From: Limnohabitans sp. 63ED37-2
Lineage (GTDB): Bacteria > Pseudomonadota > Gammaproteobacteria > Burkholderiales > Burkholderiaceae_C
Assembly: GCF_001412535.1 (NCBI RefSeq)
Contig: NZ_CP011774.1
Span: forward strand, 3,308,993-3,372,992
Length of the DNA stretch: 64,000 nucleotides
Direction of reading: 5' to 3'
In this document: positions 25,901-34,246 of the stretch, piece by piece
Layout of the letters: each line of letters opens with the position of its first letter
Position numbering within the stretch: position 1 is the stretch's first letter
Position numbers and translations under genes: made by a program
Notes under the pieces: model-generated
Databases searched by the model: none
Seen by the model: only the letters and a program-made list of their open reading frames with translations
Told to the model about the DNA's origin: nothing

Positions 25901-26160
25901 ACGAGCCGACGGTGGGCCTGCACATGGCCGATGTGGACAAGCTCATCAGCGTGCTGCACCGACTGGTCAACGCGGGCCACAGTGTGATCGTGATCGAACA
26001 CGACCTCGATGTGATCGCCGAAGCCGACTGGGTGATCGACCTGGGGCCAGAAGGCGGCAACGCGGGCGGTCGCATCGTGGCGGCCATGACACCCGAGGCC
26101 TTGGTGCGTCTAGGCACCCACACAGGGGTGGCGTTGGGGCCGGTGTTGGCGCGGGTTTAA
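19912..26160 (+). CDS. uvrA: Double-length excinuclease UvrA (two UvrA units, four ABC ATPase domains)
   Basis: 2082 residues, about twice the usual 940-970. The first unit covers about 1-1150 and the second about 1160-2082. Each has two ABC domains with Walker A loops at 33-40, 770-777, 1191-1198 and 1759-1766. Each unit keeps signature motifs (LSGGEVQRI, LSGGEAQRL, LSGGEAQRI twice), LDEPSIGLH or DEPTTGLH-type Walker B segments, and zinc modules such as CPTCGGSGFEHVEM and CPSCEGQGMRTIEM. UvrA finds helix-distorting damage and loads UvrB; a fused unit would do as one chain what normally takes a dimer. Linkers at about 484-567, 1112-1138 and 1708-1728 are low-complexity and encoded by palindromic repeats (separate entries). 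I cannot tell if this is the sole UvrA. Confidence 0.92.
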   Translation: MSQGLIRIRGARQHNLKNLDLDIRTGELTVVTGPSGSGKSSLVFDTLYAEGQRRYVETFSAYARQFLDRMDKPAVDKVEGVPPAIAIDQTNPVRSSRSTVGTMTELNDHLKLLFARLGQLFDKDTAQPVRHDNPDTIYAELAQRAAQAGDPRLYLTFPVELPANTSAAQVEQWLSASGFTKVQAEREVATPTGPRKVLDVIADRFRIGTAEKARVVEAIEVALKRGGRLNVYVETSGADPNSSSVPAFDIWRFSTGLHCPDSDQRYTDPIPSMFSFNSAVGACETCRGFGRVIGVDYGLVIPNPKLTLRAGAIKTLQTPAWQENQDDLMRHAEAAGIPRDTAWDKLTQAQQDWVINGSPEWKGRWNHQWYGVKRFFEYLESKAYKMHIRVLLSKYRSYTECPTCQGARLKTESLLWRIGSHSDADGVLPVEKRFMPAGVKWSRAQLEALPGLSLHDMMIMPLDRLRLFFDRLSTSGLASVASGEASAGDGLGSSYGGGTPKSSPSPSPAEAVMGSAQAAAQARAATATEKAQDDRSTTRSASERGAGNDFGVPPPHEESAPRSDADRTSAETTKATNQGLSAEQKALQLLLEEITTRLKYLCDVGIGYLTLDRQSRTLSGGEVQRINLTTALGTSLVNTLFVLDEPSIGLHPRDMHRITLAMHRLRDAGNTLVVVEHDPAVMLAADRMIDMGPGPGERGGQIVFDGTTADLRKANTLTGAYLGGRKQVGLGFKRMVSDSTPRLILEGAREHNLQNISVDFPLQRLVTITGVSGSGKSSLIQDVLAPALMRHFGKATETPGAHDRLLGADHLSDVVFVDQSPIGKTARSNPVSYVGAWDAIREIFATAPLSRQRGYTASKFSFNGGDGRCPTCGGSGFEHVEMQFLSDVYLRCPDCDGKRYRPEILEITVERQALGQTQPRHLNVADVLDLTVSEAAALFAQDRDVIRALQPIVDVGLEYVKLGQPVPTLSGGEAQRLKLAGFLAEAAKSASKSRQSLARKGTLFLFDEPTTGLHFDDIAKLMRALRKLLEAGHSLIVIEHNLDVIRASDWLIDLGPEGGYAGGLIVAEGTPDDVRQHATSHTGLALREYAASMGEVYGVAERSSSDVYLGGGEAAVSAGSSYGGGTPKSSPSDTAASLASVRGGAAASSMAPAARRKPVLNNNIQIVNAKEHNLKNLSVDIPRGSFNVVTGVSGSGKSTLAFDILFNEGQRRYLESLNAYARSIVQPAGRPEVDAVYGIPPTVAIEQRLSRGGRKSTVGTTTEVWHFLRLLYVKLGIQHCVHDNTPVQPQTPDSIVAQLMTQFRGQHIGLLAPLVNNRKGVYTELADWARPRGYTHLRVDGDFLPTQGFPRIDRFKEHNIELPVASLDVLPSNETALRQALSKTLEHGKGVVHVLSDLDGLREAMFSGESTARIGQHRVFSTLRACPACDTSYAELDPRLFSYNSKHGWCSDCVGTGVKLSKDERSVFDDSVQDDKQKGREQTFAEPEVEDLANVACPSCEGTRLNATARAVRLGSAPGQGWRITDIASLSVTDVRHWVDKLQLNGRDADIARDLVPEIKSRLEFLEEVGLGYLTLDRGAPTLSGGEAQRIRLAAQLGSNLQGVCYVLDEPTIGLHARDNQILLNALHKLGEKGNTLVVVEHDEDTIRRADHIIDIGPSAGKRGGRLVAQGSVADITASVDSQTGRYLLHAMKHPMQARRAVSVGRASLAGLAPTNTSAPVGASPAGDLTWLTLTGANLHNLRQVDVQVPLKRLVAVTGVSGSGKSTLARDVLLANVQALVSQRSTLAGRTAQDAGQRVALTACSDVQGFETIDRVLEVDQTPIGKTPRSCPATYIGFWDTIRKLFAETLEAKARGYAAGRFSFNTGEGRCPSCEGQGMRTIEMSFLPDVKVPCETCRGARFNPETLAVTWRGKSIGDVLQMEVDEAVDFFASMPSIAHPLQLLKDVGLGYLTLGQPSPTLSGGEAQRIKLVTELTKVRDEVGKRGNKAPHTLYVLDEPTVGLHMADVDKLISVLHRLVNAGHSVIVIEHDLDVIAEADWVIDLGPEGGNAGGRIVAAMTPEALVRLGTHTGVALGPVLARV
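21363..21444. repeat. Fold-back element copy 1 inside uvrA (shared core, private arms)
   Basis: Arms 21363-21387 and 21420-21444 are perfect 25-bp inverted repeats (left begins GGCTTCGGCCGGGG). The 32-bp core at 21388-21419 begins TCCTCATACGGCGGGGG and ends CAAAATCGTC. That core is identical to the core of copy 3, while the arms are unrelated to its arms. It is translated in frame within the linker (residues about 484-511, core reading SSYGGGTPKSS). Confidence 0.9.
21527..21610. repeat. Fold-back element copy 2 inside uvrA, core inverted
   Basis: Arms 21527-21550 and 21587-21610 are perfect 24-bp inverted repeats (left begins GGTCTGCGTCAGAGC). The 36-bp centre 21551-21586 contains the same core as copies 1 and 3 in reverse orientation; by eye 29 of 31 positions match, the differences clustering next to CCTCAT. 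The inverted core reads NDFGVPPPHEE in the uvrA frame. It lies only 82 bp after copy 1. Confidence 0.88.
23246..23323. repeat. Fold-back element copy 3 inside uvrA (shared core, private arms)
   Basis: Arms of 18 perfect bp at 23246-23263 and 23306-23323 (left GCGAGGCTGCGGTGTCAG), extendable to 23 bp with one mismatch. The enclosed 32-bp core at 23269-23300 is identical to the core of copy 1. It sits in the linker joining the two UvrA units (residues about 1112-1138), again reading SSYGGGTPKSS. Confidence 0.9.
25033..25094. repeat. REP-like head-to-head pair inside uvrA
   Basis: The right unit reads GTAGGAGCCAGCCCTGCTGG from 25072, with an internal 6-bp stem GCCAGC/GCTGGC around CCT. This resembles GTAG-headed REP sequences mobilised by RAYT transposases. 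The left unit (25033-25055) is its imperfect complement (about 3 mismatches and one wobble over 23 bases), with a 16-base loop. It is translated in frame in the linker before the fourth ATPase domain. Confidence 0.75.
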
Positions 26161-26308
26161 GCCCCAGCCGAAAGGCTTGGATTGGATTGTGGTGATTTGC
26201 TTGAATTTTGAGTTTCTATCGATTTTCGGGTGGGTAATTTCTGTGTGCTTGGGGTGCAAAGGCCCGATATGATTTACGTTTGTTTGAAGGTGGACGGGAG
26301 TGATTGCC

Positions 26309-27994
26309 ATGGGTGACGAATTGACAATGCATTGGCGCAATAGCGCAGCAGCTTTGGCTGTTTTGAGCGGGGCTTTGTACAGTCCGTTGGCCTGGGCTCA
26401 AGCCAACCCTGCTGCAGCTCAAAAAAATATGGAGCAATTGGGTGCACAGCTGCGCGAACGCGTGCTGCCCAAGCCCGTGGTCTATGTAGACACATTGGGT
26501 CTGGAGGCCAACACGTCTGTGGCGCATTTGGTGGCGGTGCAGGTGCACAGTGCGGTTTTGTCCCGCACGATTGACCGTTATTGGCAAGGTCGCATCGGGC
26601 GTGCGGTGTCGGTGGACGAGCTGCGTGCATTTCACGGTTGGTTTTATGAACGTGCTGCCCAAGAAGGCTATATGGCCTATGCCAAAACCGAGGTGGTGCA
26701 AGTCAACGGTGGTCAGCAACTGAACATCCAGGTCCTGCAGCCCAAAATCAACAGCGTGCGTGTGCTGGCGCCGGGTAGCGCGCAGGCAAGCCCATATCTG
26801 GAGCGCGTGCAAAACCGCGTGGGTCAGGTGTTCAAGGCGGGTCAATCGCTGGACACCTTGGCCCTGGACCAGGTACTCGATTCGGCCAGCTACGATTTAC
26901 CCATCGAACTGGAAGCCACCTTGCGTGCAGTGGGCCCCGAGCTGCTGGACCTGGTGATCACCCTCACGCCCGCCATCGCCATGCCGGGTCAAACTTCCTC
27001 GGGGGTGGTGCAGGTGAACAACCATGGCCTGCGCCAATACGGGAGAACACAGCTGCTGACGGGCTTGACCGTGGGTATGCCGGCGGTCAAGTCGCAGCTG
27101 TCCTTGCTGGCACAAGCGTCAGAGGGTGTGGCCTATGCGCGGGCCGATTACGAAGGCCTTTTGCCTGCATGGGGTTCTCGTTGGTCGATGTTTGGCACCC
27201 ATTCGCGCAGCCAATCGGTGTTGGGCGGCTTGGCGGCAGCTGAGGGCGAGGCCAAGGAATTGGGTCTGGGTTTGAACCGCATTGTGGGTGCTCACCGTGA
27301 TCTGGTTTTCAAAGGGCATGTGGAATTGGCCAGCCGGGAGAGCGACAGTTATCGACGGAATGGCGGGGAGCGGCTGTCCGAAGTGCATGATCACCAGTTG
27401 CGTTTGCGCTGGTCGGCTGATAACGAGCGTTTGTCGCCAAACCCTGTGCGAGCCGAACTGGGGGTACTGCGTGGGTATTACCCACAAGCAGTGAACAACA
27501 ACCAAGATCCGGCGGGGCATTACACCCGCGTGAATTTTGCATTCAAAGGTCAAACTCCGTTGAACTCCAGCGGTGGTTTGCGCTTGGTAGGTCGAGTGCG
27601 TGGTCAGTGGGCCAGTCGTAATTTGGAGTCATACAACCAATTCACACTGGGCGGCGTCAATGGTGTGAGGGCTTACACCAGCGTGGATGGTGTGGGTGAC
27701 CATGGTGTTTTGGCCAGCCTCGAACTGACCCAGAGTTTGAGCCCTGTGCTGTCACTCACGGCTTTTTACGATGGAGGTCAGGTTCAAAAATATGCCAATC
27801 CATCGACAGCGGTAACCTTGAACAGATATTCCCTCGAAGGCGCAGGGCTGCAGTTGCAAGGGCGCTATTTTCAGTTGCACTACACCCTGACTTGGGCCAA
27901 AGGCCTGGGGGGCTATGCCGATTGGCAGATGAGCAACATCGAGTCTAAACCCGACAATAGCCGTGTCAATCTTTCGGTAAGTTATCTGTTCTGA
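26309..27994 (+). CDS. TpsB-type outer-membrane transporter (ShlB/FhaC/HecB family)
   Basis: 561 residues from ATG 26309, with GGGAG eight bases upstream. An N-terminal signal peptide (SAAALAVLSGALYSPLAWAQA) is followed by POTRA-like sequence (SVDELRAFHGWFYERAAQEGYMAYAK, then LNIQVLQPKINSVRVL). A C-terminal beta barrel ends in SVSYLF with the terminal Phe. FTLGGVNGVRAYTSVDGVGD matches the conserved G-x-x-x-V-R-x-Y/F motif before the last strands. It would secrete a large TpsA exoprotein across the outer membrane. No TpsA gene lies beside it, so its cargo is elsewhere or lost. Confidence 0.85.
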   Translation: MGDELTMHWRNSAAALAVLSGALYSPLAWAQANPAAAQKNMEQLGAQLRERVLPKPVVYVDTLGLEANTSVAHLVAVQVHSAVLSRTIDRYWQGRIGRAVSVDELRAFHGWFYERAAQEGYMAYAKTEVVQVNGGQQLNIQVLQPKINSVRVLAPGSAQASPYLERVQNRVGQVFKAGQSLDTLALDQVLDSASYDLPIELEATLRAVGPELLDLVITLTPAIAMPGQTSSGVVQVNNHGLRQYGRTQLLTGLTVGMPAVKSQLSLLAQASEGVAYARADYEGLLPAWGSRWSMFGTHSRSQSVLGGLAAAEGEAKELGLGLNRIVGAHRDLVFKGHVELASRESDSYRRNGGERLSEVHDHQLRLRWSADNERLSPNPVRAELGVLRGYYPQAVNNNQDPAGHYTRVNFAFKGQTPLNSSGGLRLVGRVRGQWASRNLESYNQFTLGGVNGVRAYTSVDGVGDHGVLASLELTQSLSPVLSLTAFYDGGQVQKYANPSTAVTLNRYSLEGAGLQLQGRYFQLHYTLTWAKGLGGYADWQMSNIESKPDNSRVNLSVSYLF

Positions 27995-28043
27995 GTGCCG
28001 TACAAGTACTGTCCGGTCAACTGCAGCCAGACCATGACAGCGC

Positions 28044-29222
28044 TCATGGGGCCGTTCGGTCGGCCAATACACCCAAGCGCCACAAAGAGGTGACCTCCGC
28101 GGCACGGGCGGCGTGCAGTGCATCTGTTTCATCGTTGATTTTGCTGTGTACGGGCTTCGTGTCCATGCGGCCCAACACTTGAAGGCCTGCTTCGGCAATC
28201 CATGCCTGTAGCAGCTGTCGCGAGCGCAAGCCCAAGTGCTCGGCCAAATCGGACAAAATCAACCATCCCTCACCGCCTTCGCTCAGGTGTGCGGTCAGGC
28301 CGTCCAAGAATCCGCGAAGCATTTGGCTGCCTTCGTCGTAGACGGCTTGCTCCAGCAAGGAAGTCGCGCGCGCTGGCAACCAAGGTGGGTTGCACACAAT
28401 CAAGGCGGCTTGGCCTGGAGGGAACAAATCGGTATGTAGCAATTCGATTTGGTTTTGCAGGCCCAGGCGCTGGAGGTTGTCCCGGGCACATGTCAAAGCG
28501 CGTTCCGACATATCGGTCGCGACCACGTGTTTCGCACCACGCCGTGCCAAAACGGCTGACAAAACACCTGTACCAACGCCGATGTCAAAAGCGATCGGGT
28601 GTGATTTCAGCGCCTCGGGCAAGGGCGTCTTGACGACAAGGTCCACATATTCGCCCCGTACCGGTGAGAACACGCCGTAGTGGGGGTAAATTCGTAAAGC
28701 TTCGCCCATTGCGGTAACTTCTACCCCGTTTTTGCGCCACTCAAATGCACCAATCACACCTTGCAAGCTGCGCAGGGAGATTACCGAAGGCGCGTCATTG
28801 GCTGGACCAAAGGCTTGTAGACAAGCTGCTTTCGCATTGGGTGCGCGGCGCAGGTCAATGCCATAGTCACCGTTCAGCTCAATCAAGACTTGGCTCAAGA
28901 TGCGTGTGCGTTGGGCTTGGGCTTGGCGGTGCGCGTGGAACGTGGCGCCGGGTATCACAGGTGCATCTGAACTTGATTTTTTGGCCCGGACTTTCTTGGG
29001 TTTGTCGATGCGCCGCGTCAGTGCCTGCAGCATCTGCCGTGCGTTTTGAAAATCACTGCGCCACAGCAAGCCGGTCCCGGCGCATGCCAGTCGATAAGCC
29101 GTGTCGGCGGTCATGGTGTCGTCGGTCAGGACCACATGTTTCGGTAACGCCTGGTCTGAGCGCCAGAGCGCTGTGCGTGTTGTGTTGTTCTCAGACCAGG
29201 TCAAAAAGGTGGGAGCATTCAT
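28044..29222 (-). CDS. Class I SAM-dependent methyltransferase with NPPW motif
   Basis: 392 residues from the ATG at 29222; 29258 is possible. The C-terminal half has the SAM-binding motif AFDIGVGTGVLSAVLARRGA, then VVATDMSERAL and the catalytic IVCNPPWLPA. That motif is typical of enzymes that methylate amide or exocyclic nitrogens, such as PrmC, RlmG and RsmC. The N-terminal 200 residues are a poorly conserved domain. A target in rRNA or a protein is inferred, not shown. It follows the HAD phosphatase on the same strand. Confidence 0.78.
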   Translation of the reverse strand: MNAPTFLTWSENNTTRTALWRSDQALPKHVVLTDDTMTADTAYRLACAGTGLLWRSDFQNARQMLQALTRRIDKPKKVRAKKSSSDAPVIPGATFHAHRQAQAQRTRILSQVLIELNGDYGIDLRRAPNAKAACLQAFGPANDAPSVISLRSLQGVIGAFEWRKNGVEVTAMGEALRIYPHYGVFSPVRGEYVDLVVKTPLPEALKSHPIAFDIGVGTGVLSAVLARRGAKHVVATDMSERALTCARDNLQRLGLQNQIELLHTDLFPPGQAALIVCNPPWLPARATSLLEQAVYDEGSQMLRGFLDGLTAHLSEGGEGWLILSDLAEHLGLRSRQLLQAWIAEAGLQVLGRMDTKPVHSKINDETDALHAARAAEVTSLWRLGVLADRTAP

Positions 29223-29289
29223 GCGCTGTTCCAATGGGTGTGGATGTGTATCGCGCAATTTGCCGCGATGGCGAGGTGAATCAGAATTT

Positions 29290-30078
29290 TCAGACTCGGT
29301 GTTTCAGCAGATGCCCAGTGAACTCGGCAAAGCCTGCGCCGCGTTCACTGGGCGTGATGTAGCGGGGACGGTGAGACAGTTGAGATTCAAAACGTCGGAT
29401 GTTGGCCACCCCCACGCTGATCGGGAAGTGCTCAAACATCACCTGGTCGTTGGTGGAGTCCCCCACATAAACCCATTGCTGCCACTCTTGGTCCAACTGG
29501 CGTGCGCACAGCTCGCGCAAGATCCAGCGGGCTCCGCTTAATTTGTGGTGCTCGCCAAACCAGCCGTTGATGTGGATGCTGCTGACGGTGGCCACCATGC
29601 CAGCGCTGCGCATGATGCGCACCACCTCGTCAATGGCCGCAGCAGGCAGATGTGTGAATTCGCTGTGGTCGATGGCGATGTCGGTTTCACGGCCTGCACT
29701 GTCCTGGGCCAAAGCGGCGCCGGTCACCTCGCGCACGATGCGTGCGGCCACTTCCTGCATGCGTGTCCAATTTGCTGTTCGCACAGCTTCGCTTTGTTGG
29801 TAAATGGCCCGGGGTTGGCCGTTGGCTTGGGGCAGCCAGGCCGCCGCACCGTTTTCAGCGACCAGCGCATCCACGGGCCAAGTTTGGGCGAAATCGCGGC
29901 TCCAGCCCATGGGCCGCCCGGTGATGGGGATGACCATGAGACCAGCTTGTTTCAGCGCGGTCAGTGCCTGCAAGGCATCGGCTGTGATGGCGCCCTCGGT
30001 GGTCAGGGTGTCATCGATGTCGGTGAACACACCCAGCCAAGGCTGGGGTGGGCACGTCCAATGCGACAGGTCCAGCAT
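29290..30078 (-). CDS. HAD-superfamily hydrolase, class IIB (mannosyl-3-phosphoglycerate phosphatase-like)
   Basis: 262 residues. Motif I is TDIDDTLTTEG near the start; motif II lies in IPITGRP; the C2B cap includes HSEFTHLP and HINGWFGEHHK (with the motif III Lys), and motif IV is YVGDSTNDQVMF. This architecture acts on phosphosugars. Substrate unknown. It starts 12 bp after metF ends and may be co-transcribed with the ahcY operon. Confidence 0.82.
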   Translation of the reverse strand: MLDLSHWTCPPQPWLGVFTDIDDTLTTEGAITADALQALTALKQAGLMVIPITGRPMGWSRDFAQTWPVDALVAENGAAAWLPQANGQPRAIYQQSEAVRTANWTRMQEVAARIVREVTGAALAQDSAGRETDIAIDHSEFTHLPAAAIDEVVRIMRSAGMVATVSSIHINGWFGEHHKLSGARWILRELCARQLDQEWQQWVYVGDSTNDQVMFEHFPISVGVANIRRFESQLSHRPRYITPSERGAGFAEFTGHLLKHRV

Positions 30079-30089
30079 GCTGCCGTGGG

Positions 30090-30935
30090 TCAGTCGGTGA
30101 GCGAATTCAGGCGCTGGACGATGGCCAAGGTGGGTGCGCTCTGGTTCATGGTGTAGAAGTGGATAGCCGGCACACCGCCGTTGATGAGTTGCTCACACAG
30201 GTCGCTCACCACATCCAGGCCAAAGGCCTTGATCGATTCCACATCGTCGCCATAGGCTTGCAAGCGCAGCCGGATCCAGCGTGGGATCTCGGCACCACAC
30301 GCGTCCGAAAAACGCAGCAACTGCGACGAGCTGGTGATGGGCATGATGCCGGGCACCACGGGCACATCCACACCGAGTTTGTAGGCGTCGTCTACAAAGC
30401 GGAAATACGCATCGCTGTTGTAGAAATATTGCGTGATGGCCGAGTTGGCACCGGCTTTCACCTTGGTGGCAAAGGCCTGCAGATCGGCTTCGGGCGATTT
30501 GGCTTGGGGGTGAATCTCGGGGTAGGCGGCCACTTCGATGTGGAAATCGTCACCGGTCTCCGCGCGGATGAAAGCCACCAGATCGCTGGCGTAATGGAAC
30601 TCACCCCCTGCGCCATAGCCGCTGGGCAAGTCTCCACGCAAGGCCACCAGACGTTTGACACCCATGGCTTTGAGTGTGGACAACTCTTCGCGCACCGAAG
30701 CCTTGGTCGCGCCGATGCAAGAAAAGTGGGATGCCGCAGCCACGCCTTCGGCCTGGATCGCGCCCACGGTGGCAAACGTACCCTCTTGGGTGGAGCCACC
30801 AGCGCCGTAGGTCACCGAGCAAAACTCGGGCTTCAGGCTGTAGAGTTTCTCGCGCACACCACGCAGTTTTTCGGCGCCTTCGGGCGTTTTGGGTGGAAAA
30901 AATTCCAGGCTGATCGGCAGATTCAAACCAGACAT
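30090..30935 (-). CDS. metF: 5,10-methylenetetrahydrofolate reductase
   Basis: 281 residues from ATG 30935, with GAAGG upstream; an in-frame TTG at 30956 is less likely. TIM-barrel flavoprotein: ISLEFFPPKTPEGAEKL at the N-terminus, SVTYGAGGSTQEGT, and VALRGDLPSGYG for FAD and folate contacts. It reduces methylenetetrahydrofolate to methyltetrahydrofolate, the methyl donor for methionine synthesis. It is the last SAM-cycle gene of a run headed by an SAH riboswitch and ahcY, with the tlyA-type gene between. Confidence 0.94.
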   Translation of the reverse strand: MSGLNLPISLEFFPPKTPEGAEKLRGVREKLYSLKPEFCSVTYGAGGSTQEGTFATVGAIQAEGVAAASHFSCIGATKASVREELSTLKAMGVKRLVALRGDLPSGYGAGGEFHYASDLVAFIRAETGDDFHIEVAAYPEIHPQAKSPEADLQAFATKVKAGANSAITQYFYNSDAYFRFVDDAYKLGVDVPVVPGIMPITSSSQLLRFSDACGAEIPRWIRLRLQAYGDDVESIKAFGLDVVSDLCEQLINGGVPAIHFYTMNQSAPTLAIVQRLNSLTD

Positions 30936-30952
30936 CACAACACCTTCAATAT

Positions 30953-31801
30953 TCAATAGTCGTTGGCCTTGGCATAAGCCTTGGCGGCCAGATCGGCCTC
31001 GTGCGCCACACGCGTGGCTTCCCGAGCGGGCATGACCGCAGCGGGGTCGGGCCAGCAGGCCTGCACAAAAAATTCACGGTTGCCGTCACCGCCTGCAATG
31101 GGGCTTTCCAGCCAAGCGGTGACCTGCATGCCCAGTTCGGTCAAAGCCGTGCGGACACGGTTTTCAATGAATGGGAAATGCGTGTCGTCTTTCACGATGC
31201 CGCCCTTGCCCACCTGACCCGGTTGCAATTCAAACTGGGGTTTCACCAGCATGAGCAGCTGGCCCGTGGGTTTGAGCAAATGCACCACGCCCGGCAGCAC
31301 CAGCGTGAGCGAGATGAAGGACACATCGCCCACCATCAGGTCAAAGCCTTCCAGCGCATCGGGAATGCGTTTGTCGCCAGGCTCCAACTCGCGGGCATTC
31401 ACGCCTTCGATGCAGACCACACGTTCATCCTGACTGATGCGCGGGTGCACTTGGGCGTGGCCCACATCAATGCCCACCACTTCGGCTGCACCGTGCTGCA
31501 GCAAGCAGTCGGTGAAGCCACCGGTGCTTTGGCCCACATCCAAGCAGCGCAAGCCATCGACTTTGACGCCCGTGGCCTTCAATGCGCCTTCGAGCTTCAA
31601 GCCGCCGCGAGAGACGTAGCGAGACTCGGCGTCGTCGAGCAGCTGCAGGGCAGCGCTCTCAGGCACTTCATCGCGGTTTTTGACGATGGCACGCCAAGTT
31701 CCGTCGGGCCGCTGCCACTGCACGCCCCCGGCGATCAGTCTCTGAGCCTGGGAGCGAGAAGCGGCCAGGCCGCGCTCGACGAGAAGTTGGTCAATGCGCA
31801 T
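30953..31801 (-). CDS. TlyA-family rRNA 2'-O-methyltransferase
   Basis: 282 residues: an S4 RNA-binding domain (MRIDQLLVERGLAASRSQAQRLI, residues 1-60) followed by an FtsJ-like methyltransferase fold with CLDVGQSTGGFTDCLLQHGA as the SAM motif, and the lysines and acids of the K-D-K-E type tetrad (SRGGLKLE, FDLMVGDVSFIS, LVKPQFEL). In mycobacteria TlyA methylates 16S and 23S rRNA cytidines; the family is also labelled hemolysin A. It sits between ahcY and metF, so it responds to the SAH riboswitch. Confidence 0.9.
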   Translation of the reverse strand: MRIDQLLVERGLAASRSQAQRLIAGGVQWQRPDGTWRAIVKNRDEVPESAALQLLDDAESRYVSRGGLKLEGALKATGVKVDGLRCLDVGQSTGGFTDCLLQHGAAEVVGIDVGHAQVHPRISQDERVVCIEGVNARELEPGDKRIPDALEGFDLMVGDVSFISLTLVLPGVVHLLKPTGQLLMLVKPQFELQPGQVGKGGIVKDDTHFPFIENRVRTALTELGMQVTAWLESPIAGGDGNREFFVQACWPDPAAVMPAREATRVAHEADLAAKAYAKANDY

Positions 31802-31810
31802 GCGTGGTTT

Positions 31811-33244
<1,434 letters not shown>

Positions 33245-33324
33245 GAGAAAAGCTCCAAAGCAATGTGAATAAGCCACACGCGTGGATGAAAGCACTGAAA
33301 GGGAAAAACAGGCTCACCGCACGT

Positions 33325-33416
33325 CGAGTGGATGAGCGTCGTTGCTGTTTGAAGGTTCCGAGCCTCACGCCTGCTGCCAGCCAGTTGGCTGGTGGGCGCT
33401 GCAACGCTCCTCGGAA
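33325..33416 (-). promoter_or_regulatory. S-adenosylhomocysteine (SAH) riboswitch
   Basis: On the minus strand the leader reads CCGAGGAGCGTTGCAGCGCC from 33414, then a hairpin (CCAGCC / GGCTGG), GAGGCTCGG, and GCAACGACGCTCATCC. GAGCGTTGC pairs with GCAAC..GCTC (P1), and CCGAG with CTCGG forms the pseudoknot-type pairing of this class. SAH riboswitches are known in front of ahcY in beta- and gammaproteobacteria and turn expression on when SAH accumulates. It ends about 80 bases before the ahcY start. Confidence 0.88.
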
Positions 33417-33524
33417 AACGCATTCTACAGCAGACTGTCTGTTCCCAAGGGGCAAGCAGGCCTTTTAGGGGCGGTGTGGATGGCCGGTGTTTGTGGGCAG
33501 GTCTTTGCAGTTGCAGTCGCAGGC

Positions 33525-34244
33525 TCAGGCGCAACAAGCCAACACCGCCAAGGGCGCGGTTTCGGCCCGCAAGACGCGTGGCCCCAAGGTCACGGGCGCA
33601 AACCCTGCAGCCAGGGCAGCCGCTTCCTCTGTGGGGCTCAGGCCGCCCTCAGGGCCGCTGAGCACGGTGACCGGTGCCATGGGCAGCCCCGCTGCGGGCC
33701 CTTGCATCTGCGCCAGAGACTGCGTGCCTTCGGACAGCGACAGCACCCAGCGCTCACCGGGTGGCGCTTTTTTGACCCATTCGGCCAATGTCACGGCCGG
33801 GTGCACGGTGGGCACCCGGTTGCGCCCACACTGCTCAGCGGCGGCCACGGCCACGCCTTGCCAGTGGGCCAGTTTTTTCTCGGCCCGCTCGCCCTTGAGC
33901 TTGAGCACACTGCGCTCGGCCACCAGGGGCGTGATGCTGGCCACGCCCAGTTCGGTGGCTTTTTCGACCAGCCAGTCCATGCGCTCGTTGGCGGTGATAC
34001 CGGCCAGCAAATGCACGGCGCGGGCGGCTTCGCGCTCCACCGCGTGGTGCGCCCCCACCTCCACCTCCACATCGCTGCGGCCCATGCGGGTGACGGTGGC
34101 GTCAAACTCGCCGCCTTCCCCGTTGAACAAGGTGATCACATCGCCCGGCTGCAGGCGCAGCACCTGCACATGGCGGGCTGCGCCAGCGGGCAGACTGAGC
34201 GACAAGCCTGTGGCCAAAGGGGCGGGGCAGTAAAAGCGTGGCAT
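33525..34244 (-). CDS. rsmE: 16S rRNA (uracil-1498-N3)-methyltransferase
   Basis: 239 residues from ATG 34244 (MPRFYCPAPL). PUA-like N-terminus with HVQVLRLQPGDVITLFNGEGGEF, then a SPOUT knot: WLVEKATELGVASITPLV, VTVLSGPEGGLSPTEEAAAL and ATLGPRVLRAETAPLA-type ending (here TLGPRVLRAETA). Methylates U1498 in the decoding region of the small subunit. It starts two bases after the amgK stop, so the two are co-transcribed. Confidence 0.94.
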   Translation of the reverse strand: MPRFYCPAPLATGLSLSLPAGAARHVQVLRLQPGDVITLFNGEGGEFDATVTRMGRSDVEVEVGAHHAVEREAARAVHLLAGITANERMDWLVEKATELGVASITPLVAERSVLKLKGERAEKKLAHWQGVAVAAAEQCGRNRVPTVHPAVTLAEWVKKAPPGERWVLSLSEGTQSLAQMQGPAAGLPMAPVTVLSGPEGGLSPTEEAAALAAGFAPVTLGPRVLRAETAPLAVLACCA

Positions 34245-34246
34245 GC

